Position numbers and translations under genes: made by a program
Origin: Kitagawia praeruptora
Taxonomy: Eukaryota; Streptophyta; Magnoliopsida; Apiales; Apiaceae
DNA: 64,000 bases
Assembly (NCBI GenBank): GCA_037693485.1
Contig: CM075347.1
Coordinates: 143,977,501-144,041,500 of the forward strand
Reading direction: 5' to 3'
Notes under the pieces: generated by a model
What the model saw: only the letters and a program-made list of their open reading frames with translations
Database searches by the model: none
What the model was told of the DNA's origin: nothing
In this document: positions 35,908 through 49,700 of the stretch, piece by piece
Numbering within the stretch: the stretch's first letter is position 1
Layout of the letters: every line of letters starts with the position of its first letter

Positions 35908-36286
35908 TAGTAAAATAATCAATGGATCGATGATATTGTTACTTAAAACATACTTTAATGATTGAGTTAACCAGGTGATCACTTTGTCCTTAAAAACATG
36001 GAAGAGCTTAACTTTAATTAATAGCCAGCTTTGACTCCAACACTACTGACTGCATGCAATCAAAAGTTATTATATTGCAATCACTTTTCTCTTCTTACAA
36101 ATTCTTCTCTGACTTTACAGTTATGCTCTTGCTAGCTGGTACTACTGTACATGATTTGTAATAAACCTATGCACATACTGTATGAACTGTAAACCAATGT
36201 ATGTACGTGTTTTAGTAGCCCCTCAATCGTGATCAAATAGAACCCTTCTTCCTACGTAAGTAGTATTATCCCGTGGAAAATGCTAG

Positions 36287-36467
36287 GTACCCCAAATTGG
36301 TACCCAAAATAATTCCCAAATGCCAAGTGTGTTATTATAATTGGTCATAATGAAATGGACCCCCCTGCATTCACATAAACCTCCCCAATCAAAATTTTCC
36401 AATCTGCCACGTCAACCATGCCACGTCATTCGGGAGCAATTTTTGGGTACCAATTTGGGGTACCTCT
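36287..36467. mobile_element. Small MITE with GGTACCCCAAATTGG ends
   Basis: ggtaccccaaattggtaccc and gggtaccaatttggggtacc are perfect inverted repeats of 20 bp, with an interior containing two ccacgtca words. The flanking duplication is not evident. Confidence 0.75.
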
Positions 36468-36688
36468 TATCCTATTCATTAATAGTTTAACCACATTTTG
36501 TTAATAAAACATGTTCATCCCACATTATCTACTATTTTTCTCCTTCGTAAACAAAAAAAAAAAAAAAAGTTATTTACGTCTCAACTCTTTATATGATATT
36601 TCCTCATTTTTTTTACGTTATGTCCAGAATTCAAACCTTGTATAAGGTGATTGTGTGAATGTATATAAGATATAAAAAATACAAACTA

Positions 36689-36990
36689 CTACCCTCCGTC
36701 CCAAAAAGATTGACACGCTTTCCTTTTTGGGACGTCCCAAAACTAATGAACCTACTTTACTTACTATTTTTTAACACTACTTTTCACTATTACACCCACT
36801 ACTTCTCCATTTTATACTCTTTTTTACACTATTACACCCACTACTTTCCTCCACTATCTCAAATCTACAATTAAATATTAATAGGTCCCACCACTTTATC
36901 CACTTTTCAACTAACTTTACTCTTTTTCTACTACATTTTCTTAATCTCCGTGAAAGTCAAACCAGCTCAGTCTTTTTGGGACGGAGGTAG
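36689..36990. mobile_element. Stowaway-type MITE
   Basis: CTACCCTCCGTCCCAAAAAG and CTTTTTGGGACGGAGGTAG lie between TA dinucleotides. Inside, ttacacccactact is repeated at 36793 and 36834. Confidence 0.85.
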
Positions 36991-37166
36991 TATTTTACCC
37001 AATTGGCTAACTAAGTTAGATGATATGATGAATTTGTGCTACATTATCTTGAACACTTTCATGATTTTATCTTGTCAAATAGGACTATTTCTAGTGCGTG
37101 TTCTCATCCATTGAGACTTTGCGGCCTTGGTACTAGTTCTAGTTTTTTTTTTTTTTTGCTAAATGG

Positions 37167-37434
37167 CATGGTTCTAAAAATCCCCGATTTAGCCGATTAA
37201 TCCCCGATTAATCCTCTGTAAGGTAGCTAGCCGATTCGATTTTTGAAATCCGATTAATCCTGTAAATATATTTAAAATGATAAGTTTAATTGAAAATTCA
37301 ACTAATATATTAAATATTATTATAATATCCGATTAATACTCCGATTAATCCTTCCGATTAATCCCCGATTACCCAATTAATCTTAAATCGGTACCTCAAC
37401 CGATTTATACCGATTACTGGTTTTTACAACCATG
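37167..37434. mobile_element. Non-autonomous hAT element with CCGATTAATC repeats
   Basis: Ends CATGGTTCTAAAAATC and, on the complement, CATGGTTGTAAAAACC. A perfect 8-bp duplication CTAAATGG is at 37159-37166 and 37435-37442. The 268-bp body is nearly all ccgattaatcc variants. Confidence 0.85.
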
Positions 37435-37702
37435 CTAAATGGTACTAGTACTAGTTCTACTACCGGTCTAAGAAATTTACGAAATCCTAATCAAACCCGT
37501 TTATAAGGTTCCAATCCATATATACATTATATGTTTTTCGAATTTACATATGGATTCTAACACATGGTTATATTTTAGTACTGTTTCATGCCAAATTATG
37601 GCTTTTCTTTCTTTGTTTAAAGCCAATTTTAGGAAACGAAATATTTAGAAAAAAAATTATTATGGGTATAAAAATTATGTACCAAAAATAGTTATAAAAT
37701 AT

Positions 37703-38692
37703 TATGACATGGGGTGATGTGCCAAAAGAAATATTTTCATTAATTGATATTGGTGTGATATATTTATTTGAATTATAAGTTTATAACCAATTAACTTAAG
37801 AAACCCTAAGAGCATCTCCAATAGTATTGGTTAAAATGATATAAAATAATGATTATGTAAAATTTGTTGAATCTGTAATGTGTTTTACTCTAATGTAGTT
37901 GGCTATATTGATTGACTATAATTTAAAAATGGTATGCTTTCATTATTTCAAATTGTTAAAAATAGAATATATTATTATGATATGATAATTGATGATGTGG
38001 AATTTTATTACAGGTCTCTAGAGATTCGACAAATATAACCAATATAATGAGATTATTTTATTACAGGTCTCTAGATGTTTGACAAATATAACCAATATAA
38101 TGAGATTATCTAAAATTTTAGCTAACAGTCCTGTTGGAGATGAAATATTTTTACACATTCTCCATAATTTTTATTTATGATATTTTCGATACACTTTTAA
38201 CCAATATTTTCAAGTTATTGTATGACATGGGTGATGTGCCAAAAGAAATATTTTCATTGATTTATATTGGTGTGATATATTTATTTGAATTATAAGTTTA
38301 TAACCAATTAACTGAAGATACCCTAAGAGCATCTCCAATGGTATTGGCTAAAATGATATAAAATAATGATTATGTAAAATTTGTTGAATCTGTAAGGTGT
38401 TTTACTCCAATGTAGTTGGCTATATTGATTGATTATAATTTAAAAATGGTATGCTTTCATTATTTCAAGTTGTTAAAAATACAATATATTATTATGATAT
38501 GGTAATTGATAATTTGGAGTTTTATTACAGGTTTCTAGAGGTTCGACAAATATAACAAATATAATGAGATTATCTAAAATTTTAGCTAACAGTCCGTTGG
38601 AGATGAAATATTTTTACACATTCTCCATAATTTTTATTTATAATATTTTCGATACACTTTTAGCTAAGGGGTATGGATGGTTGGAGATGCTC
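37703..38692. repeat. Tandem duplication of a MITE plus its flank
   Basis: Two copies of about 500 bp start tatgacatggggtgatgtgc (37703) and tatgacatgggtgatgtgcc (38221). Each includes flanking sequence plus a GAGCATCTCC Harbinger-type MITE starting at 37810 and 38327. The second MITE is complete (38327-38692). The first has lost its right end. Copy one also contains an inner duplication of tacaggtctctaga at about 38000 and 38065. Confidence 0.8.
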
Positions 38693-38795
38693 TGAATACT
38701 TTAATTTTCACCTCAAGAACAGTGTTTGCAGTTTGCACAAACCATTTACCCTCTTGTCCACATTTTTGGGATCGAGAGAAAGGAAACGTGTATTA

Positions 38796-39148
38796 GAGCA
38801 TCTCCAAGAGACTCCTACATTCATTCTTAAAAATAATATAAAAAAATGGCTCTTAGCAAGTTATTACATTGATTTATGTGTTAAACTCCACTTTATATTA
38901 GCTCCTTATTTATAAAATATTCATAAATCAACCCCACTATAATCAAAAGTTGTGCAAGGATTGGTGGACATGAATATTTTATTATTAAAATGTAAGTTAA
39001 GAGCTACTAGTGACTCTTAGAAATGAGGAGAGAGAATAGGCTCTTAGTGTTTTTAAGAGCCACTAAGAGTCTCTTGGAGCAATATTTTTATTCTCTCTCC
39101 TCATTTTTTGAGTTAAGAGCTAGAGTAGAGAGTCTCTTGGAGATGCTC
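38796..39148. mobile_element. Harbinger-type MITE with perfect TIRs
   Basis: Inverted 19-bp ends GAGCATCTCCAAGAGACTC are flanked by TTA on both sides (38793-38795, 39149-39151). Inside, gagccactaagagtctcttgg at about 39058 forms a second partial copy of the end. The total length is 353 bp. Confidence 0.88.
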
Positions 39149-39151
39149 TTA

Positions 39152-40785
39152 GTTGTCACTTTAATTTGATACATACAAGGTATAGGTTGGATTTATTAAA
39201 ATACTCTGATCTGCATGTACTGACTACGTACATTCTAGGTACCTTCATATGGTCATGACTAAATTATTGAAAGGATAAGTCCAAAAAAAATGTTAAAGTC
39301 ATGAACATGCCAGCTGGTTTTTGAGTTAACAATCGTTTGATTGAGTTTTAAGTCAAATTAACTTAATCTAATCTTGTCTTCATTAGATTCGCGATTACCG
39401 TTCAAAGTTAAGCAGCGAACAGAGGATGATACCCCCTTGGACTATTAAAGAGCTAATTGACTGTTCTCATTATTTTAAAAAATGTTTCGATACAGAAATT
39501 TAAATACGCATACGCTGGTAACATTTATGTCGTCGTTAGGATTCAAAATTTTATTTGAAAATTGATTGGCTAGAAATTGTTTTTTCAGTTGATGACTTAA
39601 TGTTAAACATGCTTGTGATGTACTTGTGTGTTTACTTGGTTAGTGGTATGTATCACGTCGTTCTTTTTTTAAATTTTGTTTACGTGAACTTAGGATCAAG
39701 AGATAAAGGACGAGTGGCTTGTATCACAAATTTTATTTAACTTCATTGTACCTTGACTACGACACTCAAAGTGTCAGTTTTTATGTTCCTGGAAATAAAT
39801 AAATTCCACTTAAAAAAACAACCTTGTGTTTCCAAGTTACAAGAACATAACCGTGTGTGCCGTGTGTTGACACATGTACTCATTAGCTGAGTAAATATAG
39901 GATCACAATTCTAGACAACCAAACATTCAGACAACGAGTTGTTAGCTCTATGGTACAGTGCACCAACACTTCAGTAGCAGATCATAAGAAATCAAATTCT
40001 GCATATGAACTCTGAACTATCGGATCAAATACGCCTTGTATAGTTCCCGGTGACAGCAGATATTAAGAAAACACCAACCCCGCATACGAAAACACTAACC
40101 CGATCACTAAACCATCGCATCAAATAGGCCTCATCTAATAATTACTTGGTAATAAATAGTTACTGGAAAACAGTGATATCGCTGCTTGATGATTATTTCA
40201 AAACCGTAGCATGAAAAACTTACAAGAAACAAGGAAACTTGGACGTGGTTACATACATTATTCTGTCGTCCGCTACAAAGCCATTAGCAGATAGTAAATT
40301 TTCAGGCCAGAATACATCACTACAAATTCAAAAACTAAACCAATAGGGTTCCTTTTTGGATGCCGAAAATGTTTATATTCTATTCAGAGGGAAGCTGTCT
40401 CACCATAAAGGATACTATAAAAATCAGGAAAAAAAAGGACTCTTACAACAGAGGAATGATAATCCCGCCCAAGTCACTCAGCAATGTGGCACTTGGTGAA
40501 ATTAGTCATCCACAAAGCACTCAACCGAACACATTAAAGAAAGAACTGTCTGATTCAAGCAGCGACCAAAAATACAACTCACCTATTTCTTATAACAATA
40601 TACCGCCCTACAAAACAATTCTTACTTCGATGCATACAGCCTACATTGTAGATAAATTTCAGAGAGGCTTGGATGTCAATGGCATTTGTGGTTCCCTTTG
40701 CAAGTTTTGCTTGTGACATTGTACAATATGTTCAATGATCAACAAGTTGAAGCAATCTTAGTCAAGATTGCCCTCGGTATAAAAT
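39152..40785. other. Intergenic and likely 3' UTR of the AP-4 gene
   Basis: No gene is recognised. The 300-400 bases just below 40786 probably include the 3' UTR of the AP-4 epsilon gene. A 118-codon plus-strand frame at 40360 lies within that zone and looks like chance. Confidence 0.5.
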
Positions 40786-43700
40786 TTAGCCAAGCAAGTC
40801 TCTAAATAAGTTGGGATTCTGATTTGTAGGGGTCACACCCATTTGCCTCACAAGAGCATCCTTTTGTAAAGCGTCTTTAAGATTTGGACCTTTATTTGTT
40901 GATTGAGTCGGCTGTGCAACTACACTTGCACCATGGTCAAAATTGTTGCTTGCATTTAATAGACCTGAACTCGTATTAACAACGATGCTATCACTTGAAA
41001 GAGGATCAACTAGATTACTTGGCACACTGCTAGACATCTCACCGTAAAGCGACATAAAATCAGATGCTTTGCTAGCAACTGAACCAGAATTCACAGATGA
41101 ACCATCTTCTGTTACATCAACTAAACCTTCCAACTGCTTGAACGGGTCCACTGACGGGGCATTACTTGTTACAGCTGATTCTCCGAAGTCCAACAAGTCT
41201 GGAGGAGGTTGAGTCGGAGTGTTCTTCACTGTAGTAGGTTCAGATGAAGTTGCTCCCTTGGTTATGTGAGAATTTTCTGTTGCATTGTTGTTTGCCTTTG
41301 GAGTCCCCCTGTTGCCAGCAGCAGGTTGTCTCTTCTCAGACTTGGAAGCACCACCAAACAACGAAGCTGCAAGTCTTTGCTTTTCTGAGGGTATTTCAGC
41401 TTCCTGTCGTTTTACATCATGGGATGCATCCCGTACCTTTTGTTTTGTACTACCTGTAGCATCAGGTTGAGCTGACCCGTTGATAGTCTTCTGGGAATCA
41501 GAATTTGAGATTGATTGCACCGGAGAGGAATATGTTGGCTTGCCCCACTTCTTTTGAACCCCATCAAGTCGAAGCTTTAATTCTGCTGATCCACTGTGAG
41601 AAATAGATGGTACTGCTGGAGTCTGTTGTATCTCCCTCAGATAAGATGGCTCAGGTACTGGGACAAGCTCAGTCGAGGGTACTATGGTAGCAGGTCTACT
41701 TGTGGGCATGGTGGGTTTTGGACGTTCATAGGCCTCAAACCTGAGAGCATGACCTGAAGTTTCATGTTGGTCATGGCTTCTGAGGTTGCTAATATTTAGA
41801 ACCCCGGAGCGTGCGCTTTCAGGAATATAGGGCTGAGCTCCATTCTCCAGGGACTGCTGGACATAACTGTTGAGGAATGACAGCCCTTTATCTACCTGCA
41901 GGAAGGGATTTGTGGGTGTATTTGAGTATAGGCAATGAACTGAAGAAACGAGAAACAATACAATTACAAGTAAAGAATAAAGTATTCACTCAACAATCAA
42001 CAGATAACGACCATCAAAAAATAAAAACAATCAACAGATAACAAATATGATCAAGTAGATCATGTAGCTGGAAAGCCAGTGTCAGAGAACACCATGGTAG
42101 TAACACTAGAGGTGATATACAGAACCCATAATTAGTAATAATACAGGATTTAGCACAAAGTTCTTATTATGTCAAATCAGTATATATGGGAAAAAGAACA
42201 TGTGCAGACAAGCTCAGTACATCTTTCCAGCCATAGACAGTCATCAGTACATCCAAGTTCGTTGACCCACGAAGAAGGATGAAACAAGGGTCATATATAC
42301 ACGGTCATTGATAAGATGAGATCAGTGCTATTTAAGGCAAAAAGTGAAGCGAGGTGAGAAGGGTCCTCTATTGATTAATCGAGAGTGCTAAAGATTAATA
42401 TGAACGCATGTGTATATATATATATGTATATATTCTAACACGTATATATCATCTACGAGACAAGACCATATATACCAACATATCAACCACTTTAAACATT
42501 AATATATTGCAACAATATGATAGTAAAAATAAAAAATTACAAGAGAGTGATGTAAAATGATTGATATGGTCCTATAATTTTGGCCTGCAGTTTTAACACT
42601 AAAAGTTTGGGTTACAGTTCAGAAATATGATTAATGGTTTGACTATTAAATAGTTTTAAAATAAGAAAATGAATACTTCACAAACAAATATTTTGGTAAT
42701 TTGGCTCTAGTAATATATACATAGCAGACTGTTTATATCTTATAAAGATATATTAATAAATATTTTTTGACTTATATTATAATATCATTTACAATAATAA
42801 GACAACAAATTTTGCAAAGGCACGATTACTCGCTCGCCTCAATCTCGCCTAATCAAGGAAAGGCAACCGTCTGTGTCTTTTGACAAGGCGGCATTGCCTC
42901 GCCTCCCAATTAAACCTTTGATAACTCTTACATGAGATGCATAGATAATAGTGATAGAGCAGAAAAGTGGATGCTCAACCAATAATTTGAAAATGAAACT
43001 TATCACCATGGGCCCATGGCAACTGCAAGCAAGATCCATTTAACTAATTAGATGGCTTTCCTACAAATCTTCTAACAGGTGTCAATGTAAACAGTACCTA
43101 TTACACTTAAGATACAGTGTTTCTTCTATGGCCTGGCAGAATCTTCTTAATAAGTCATTACTTAAGTAGCTCGGGGCGGGGGCGGGGGCGGGGGCGGGGT
43201 GCATGTTTGCATGCACAATGTAACATACTAAGCTACGTACAAACTGTCAAGAAGGTATGTTGAATCATTGTGTCAAAACTCTTTTCCAATATTCAAGTAC
43301 ATGCTTATTTAAAAATTGTTTCAATATATAAAGGCTACTTTTATCAAGATTTCTATGGACTGAATGCACAAGGTTTTTTAAAAATTAAGTTCAAACACAT
43401 AAAGCAGAAATCATATATCTTGGATATGTGGGGTAAAATTTGTGTCACTCCCAACTCTGTAAGCAAATAGATTGTATTGAAATGTCATTAAGTCCCAAAC
43501 ACGTGTTATTGCTAAACTTACACAAGGTGACTGACTTGTGAACTGGGGGTAAAAGAGATGCACGGCTACTACATATTATTTGTTGCAAGAATCTAATTTT
43601 ATTTTATAGACAACACAGCAATACAGCATGAATTCCATAGGGTTGAACATCAAACTAGCAATAAAGCTTCTTACAGCAAAAGACAAGAAACTAGTTCTCG

Positions 43701-46700
43701 AATTAACAATAGATATACATTAACTGATGCATGAAAACAATAGTACAAAAGTAGCATACAATAAAACATAACAAATTACCTCAATGTCTTCGCAGCTAGC
43801 ATCAAGTGGCAATATATTCTCAAGAGCTTGAGCATCCAGTCGAATTACTGCTTGAAGTTCATACGCACGTTGCTGCAAATCCGTTGAGCTTGATGCAGAT
43901 AAGTCTTCGATTAAAGATTGGCACTGCATCAAGTTAGTTAATATATTTCTTAGTACATGAACATGCAGAGTCAAGACTTTCGCTTGTCCACAGTCAAACC
44001 AGACGGGAATGCATATCAATTATTTGAGATCAAAATCTCATAGGTCAAATCTATCCGGGAAAAAAAAAACAAAATAGCATTTTGGCTACAAACAATTGTT
44101 ATTTTGTTAATGCCCGTAAACCAGCCATCAACATGTTTCATGCCGTTAAATGAACCGAGATATGAAGTATCTAATATCTGTAACAAGGCGGAGATGGAGA
44201 CTGCCACTGATCTGGCATGAGACTTGAAATCAACTTGTAACATGAAATAAATGTGGACAAAGAAATCCAGATATTAAATTATAATAATCTCAAGTTATTA
44301 GGTCCAGCTAAAAATACAAAAATGAGCTCAAATGTGATTCGAAAATCAACTTGCACTGTGGAAAGGAAAGAAAACACAAACCTCTGGCAGCATGTCAACT
44401 TGTCTCCCAGCTGCTATCTCAAAGGAGTATATCTTCATAAGTGCAGTTACTGCATAAGCCTACACAGCATATAAGATAATTTTACATTTGTAAAGTTGTA
44501 GATTTCATCATATACTTGTGATATGAATATGAATTGTACTTGAACTACATCTTAAACAATTATTTTAATACACTGGAAAACAACGATTAGTCCTCCAGAT
44601 ACATAAAAAAAATATTCTACCAAGGTAGAGAGCATCCACCCTACGCATAAAACTCGTGACATCCAACACCTTTCAAAATGTAAACACGGACAAGTTGATC
44701 GCTATACTGTTATCAACAACACATCCAGAATTGCACACATAAGTTGGTTAATCATTTTCTTCCATTTCAAACCAGCTAATATTCAATATTCAGTGTCTCA
44801 TTATTTATCAGTATCTACGAGAGAAAAATATAATAACAAATTTAAATTAGTATAGGACTAAGCAAGTTGGAATCAGTTTTACCTTGACAGTGTCGTCACT
44901 TGAATGTGCCTCTGCCACATCACATAGCTTTCCAGTGATATACGAAGCAGAATACTTTCCATCAGCGGTTCCATATTCCCCCAATACCCAGCATATGACC
45001 TGCAATCAAAACTGAAAATAAATTAACAAATCCAATAGCTGCAATCTATAATTAAACCAGGATATTTAACCACAAGCTAAACTTAACAGGCTTTATTCAA
45101 CCTGAAGAAATGCTGACGGGAGTTTTGGCTCTCCAACGATACGCAAGTACGAGTCTACCTGCTCACATAAAACAGTACCACTTACGTAAGAAGAAAAGAA
45201 GAAACAGAACATGTTGCCTAGAAAATAATGGCAAACCTGCCACAATTGAACAAGATGGATAAGCACCATTGGCATATTACAATTGACAATAGCTTGGTTC
45301 AATTGACAATTTAAGCACATTGAACATACTATATCTAGACTCAATTGTAAATGTTCGGCACAAAGACATAGGCATAGTTGTTAGGTTCAGGAATTTTTAT
45401 GGGAAACAAATTTATAACTTAGAATATCCACACTGTAGTGACAACCCACGCAATGACATTGTTTTTATTAGAATGTTATTCATTTTCATCATCATTTAGA
45501 ATCATCTTTACTATAGATGACATGACCTGTACGACAATGATGTAACCCATAATTCTCAAGTAAACCATGTGCCAACCTCCAAGTACTTCTAATAGAGCAT
45601 ACAGCCACTATCTCCGCAAGTTATTATCACTACAGTGATAATAATTTCTTGCATGAAAAATATGATAAGAATTGTTTCATAATGTATCCTTGTCACTAAG
45701 TTATAGTTTATATACATGTTTAGATAGACATGCATGCACCTACACACAAATGCATAGACAACCCCCCCCCCCCCCCAACAAACACACAGAAAAGTAGATA
45801 TAACCATCGATAATATACAAAAGATAATAAACAAGCAAACCATGGCTCTACTCCAGAAAAGAAATAGGATGAATAAGTGGGAAAAGGCAAATAAAAGCAA
45901 ATAGCATCGTCAAAAAGCTGTATTTAAGTCATAATGATAACATACAGCAGATGATCTCAGCTGACTGTCAGCAGTATCATCATCTTCCCCAAATCCTTCT
46001 GCAATCAACCGCATCAAGTTGTGTGCCACCTTAATGTTTACTAAATCACCAGCATGTTCAAAGACTTTATTCATGGTCTGTAGAGCAAAAAAGAGCAAGC
46101 TGTCAACAGAAATTCAAGAAAGAATGATACGTAATCAGCAACATTATTGTACCTGGATAAACCAATGGTTGCTCGGTGCAAATTGCTCCGCAAGTTCCAC
46201 ACACCTGGAAGCTATGTCAGTCTTGTAATGACTATCGTTGATGTTTATCATATATTCAATCATTCTATCCACGATGACTTCCACATTAGAGGATTTTGTC
46301 ATCTTATACAGAAGTTCAAAAGTTTTTCGCTTTAAAGTGTCATCTGGGTCCTGTATAATGAAAGCATATACAAATTCAATACTATAAACATAGACATTAG
46401 CAATTTAATGTGGTACAAATACATACTCCCTCCGTCCACTAAATTCTTTACATTCTCCATTTAGGGATGTCCCTCCCAATTCTTTACATTTCTAAAAAAA
46501 TCAAAATTTTATAGTTTAACACATTATTTGACCTACTACTTTCCTCCACTTCCTAAATCTATTATCCTTTATCTATTTAATATTAGTGGTCCCACCAAAT
46601 TTCTCACTTTTCCCCCTTTCTTAACCTCCATGCGCAACCAAAATGTAAGGAATTGGGTGGGACGGAGGAAGTATAATATTGTACATTTCTGGATATTAAT

Positions 46701-49700
46701 ATAATGAGCTTGTTAAAATCAGATATCTAGATGGCATTACAGTGTGCACAAAAAACAAAGTAGTTAAAGAAAATTGAAAGCAATCACAGTTACAGAGGCA
46801 AAATTAAAAAGAACTAATCTGATGATTTTCATTGTTTGTTTTGTTATTCATCAGAATTAGTAGAAGAAGCAAGCAACTTAAATACGAAAATTTGATCTCT
46901 ATAATAACAACGGACTGAAATATGGGACCATAATCACTTCCGTCATGTAAGATACTGATAACCTCGTATCATACAAAAAGCCAGAGCATAATTATGTCAC
47001 TAGCAGCTAGCTAGACACAGGAGATACAGAAAACATGACCCCCATCAAATGCAGATATATATACAGGAAAAAACACATACAAGACGGAGGATGTGAAAGT
47101 AGGAGCATTTGAAGCATAATACATAAAGACAGACAGAGCAATGATAGACCTAATACATGGCAATATCAGTAAACTTTTATAACTGAAACATACTACTATA
47201 CACTCCATGAGTTCTACTAACCAAATGGAAAGCCATTAAAAAGTTTGAAATTAACAAGCATAGAACCAAATACCTGAAACTGAACTAGTAAGCAAACCAG
47301 ATAAAAACCGAATTTTATAACTGAAACATACTAATATACACTCCATGAGTTCTACTAACCAAAAGGAAAGCCATTAAAAAGTTGGAAATTAACATGCATA
47401 GAACCAAATGTCTGAAACTGAACTAGTAAGAAAACCAGATAAAAACCGAAAAAAATAAATATATGTTGGGGTAAGAGCACTTTAAACACTGAGGAATTTT
47501 TGTGACATCCCTCACCTCTAAGCAGTCAATTACAGCCAGTTGGTGCTGCTCAGCAATGTCTGGACTTATCTTTATCAATCTACCAAGTGCATCAATACCC
47601 ATATACTTCAGATTATGACTGTCACTCTGTACACGAAAAGTATATATCAATAAAAATACACATATACTTAACAGCTCATGTATATATCCGATCACACAAC
47701 CATATATCTTTTTAAAGTGTTATACATTTAAAGTGTAGTGGGAAAACCTTTAGAAACTTGGAAATTGCATCAGCTGCAGCTTCCAATAACTTTGTATTAG
47801 GAAATATAGAGGCAACACAGCAGATGCACTCATATAAAATGGCGTTCCCTATATTGCTTGTTGTATCAGACTTCCTCATAATGTCACCAACAACAGTATA
47901 CATCTGTCCACTGGCCTGTTTGTCACCATTACCGAGAAGTGCTAGTATCTTCAGCAACTTGATCTACATAGAAGTAAATGTAGGGCATAAGATAATATAT
48001 AAATCCCAAAGAAAAATAGCATACTTAGCATAAGAGAGTCAATAATAATGGTGTAAGAACTGTAACCAAGTTGACACTTATGAACATAGAGAATCATATT
48101 AGATTAAAGTAAAAAATTTAGGTACCTGAATGAATGGAGCTGGCATCTGATGATAATCATAAGCCTTTGGCAATTTACGCTCAGCTACTTGCTTAAGAAT
48201 GCTGACAAAGCTTACAACTAAATCCTTGTAGGTACTAACATCTACTGAAACAAGATCGAAAAGAGGACACAGTGTCGCACCCATCACACCTGGATCATTA
48301 TCACATAGCCTCTACAAAATATTTAAAAGTGTAAATGAGAACACCTTGTTTCAAATAATCAAAGAATAAAGAAAAGTAGAACCGATGGTTTTGCAAACTG
48401 AAACATTAAAAGTCTTCTTACAGACATAAAGAATAATAAGATGATTACTTAAAACTCTAGTCTCAACTCATATTCAGAAACACTAATATGTTAAGCATGG
48501 AAATCTTTAAAACCTAGGCAACTTGAGTGACTAGATTTTGCACGGACTCGGGAAGATACTAGATCATAAACAAAGGTTAGAATATAGACTACGGTAATAA
48601 TATTTACACTATACAACTCAATGTAAATAAATGTACCAAAAATTAAATTAAAGCCCCTTGGCAAATTTCAGGTTCATTTTCCGTGAAGCTTAAAATTTAG
48701 AGAATCAAAAGGCAACCTTTATCAAATTGTCTATTTGGCAACATCAACAGGTACTGTATTCAAAGAAGTTGAAATAATTTAACCTCGATATCTGTTGCAA
48801 AAAATCTGATAGTCTGTTCATGGCATATAAACCATTAGTGTTCTGTTTGCTTCAATTGTAAATAGATGGGGCTAATTTTATATATTGAAAGTGTAAATTT
48901 ACATATACCAATGTCATGTGTATGTAAATTCTCCCAAACATATGCATTTCAATTCTATGTCGGTCCTAATAAAGATCAATAATAACTCATTAGATCCAAG
49001 TGATGATTTCTAATTTTTGTTGTGTTCAACAAGATTACCACGGATTAACAATTAAAATAGCTGTATAGAATGTCCTCTCAACTATTGGCTTTATCACTAA
49101 TTTTAAGTGTGCACAAGGAGCTGTCCAAGATAACACTCGAAGTATTAAATCTCTAAAACAAAGAAAGCACGTGCAATCCAATTTTAAAAACGTAAATTTT
49201 ATATATAATACCAAAACATGCAAAAACTGATAGATTTGAAGTTGGGAAGGATGCTCCTTCTCAAGTTCTATAATCCACTTGGTATATTTTTAGTGCATTT
49301 TTGGTATTTGAGGTAAGGTAATGTAAAAAATAAAGATTATTCGCTCTGAGGATCGTGGTAACTTATGATAGGTACTTGACACTCTTTCAGTTTCATCATA
49401 CTACTTGAAAATTATCAGATTACTACGTGTATATCCTCACCAATACTATATAAACACCGGAACATTGTGCTGGAAAAACATCTCTATCACCGTATTTACA
49501 GTGGCATACACTTAACATGACTATGAACACAGCAGATCACATTATACAGAAGCACATTTACTAAAACCTACAACAGTGATCTTTTTGTTCTCATAGTAGG
49601 CACATTTTACCAGGAAAAACAAAATAAGTAACAATATAAAGCTCAGGCAATTTTAGTCAGGTAACTATACTACAACCACTAAACCACAAACCTTACGAAA

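Noticed and set aside
40360..40716. 118-codon plus-strand frame downstream of AP4E
   Set aside because: It lies opposite the probable 3' UTR of AP4E, has no recognisable domain and only an average composition.
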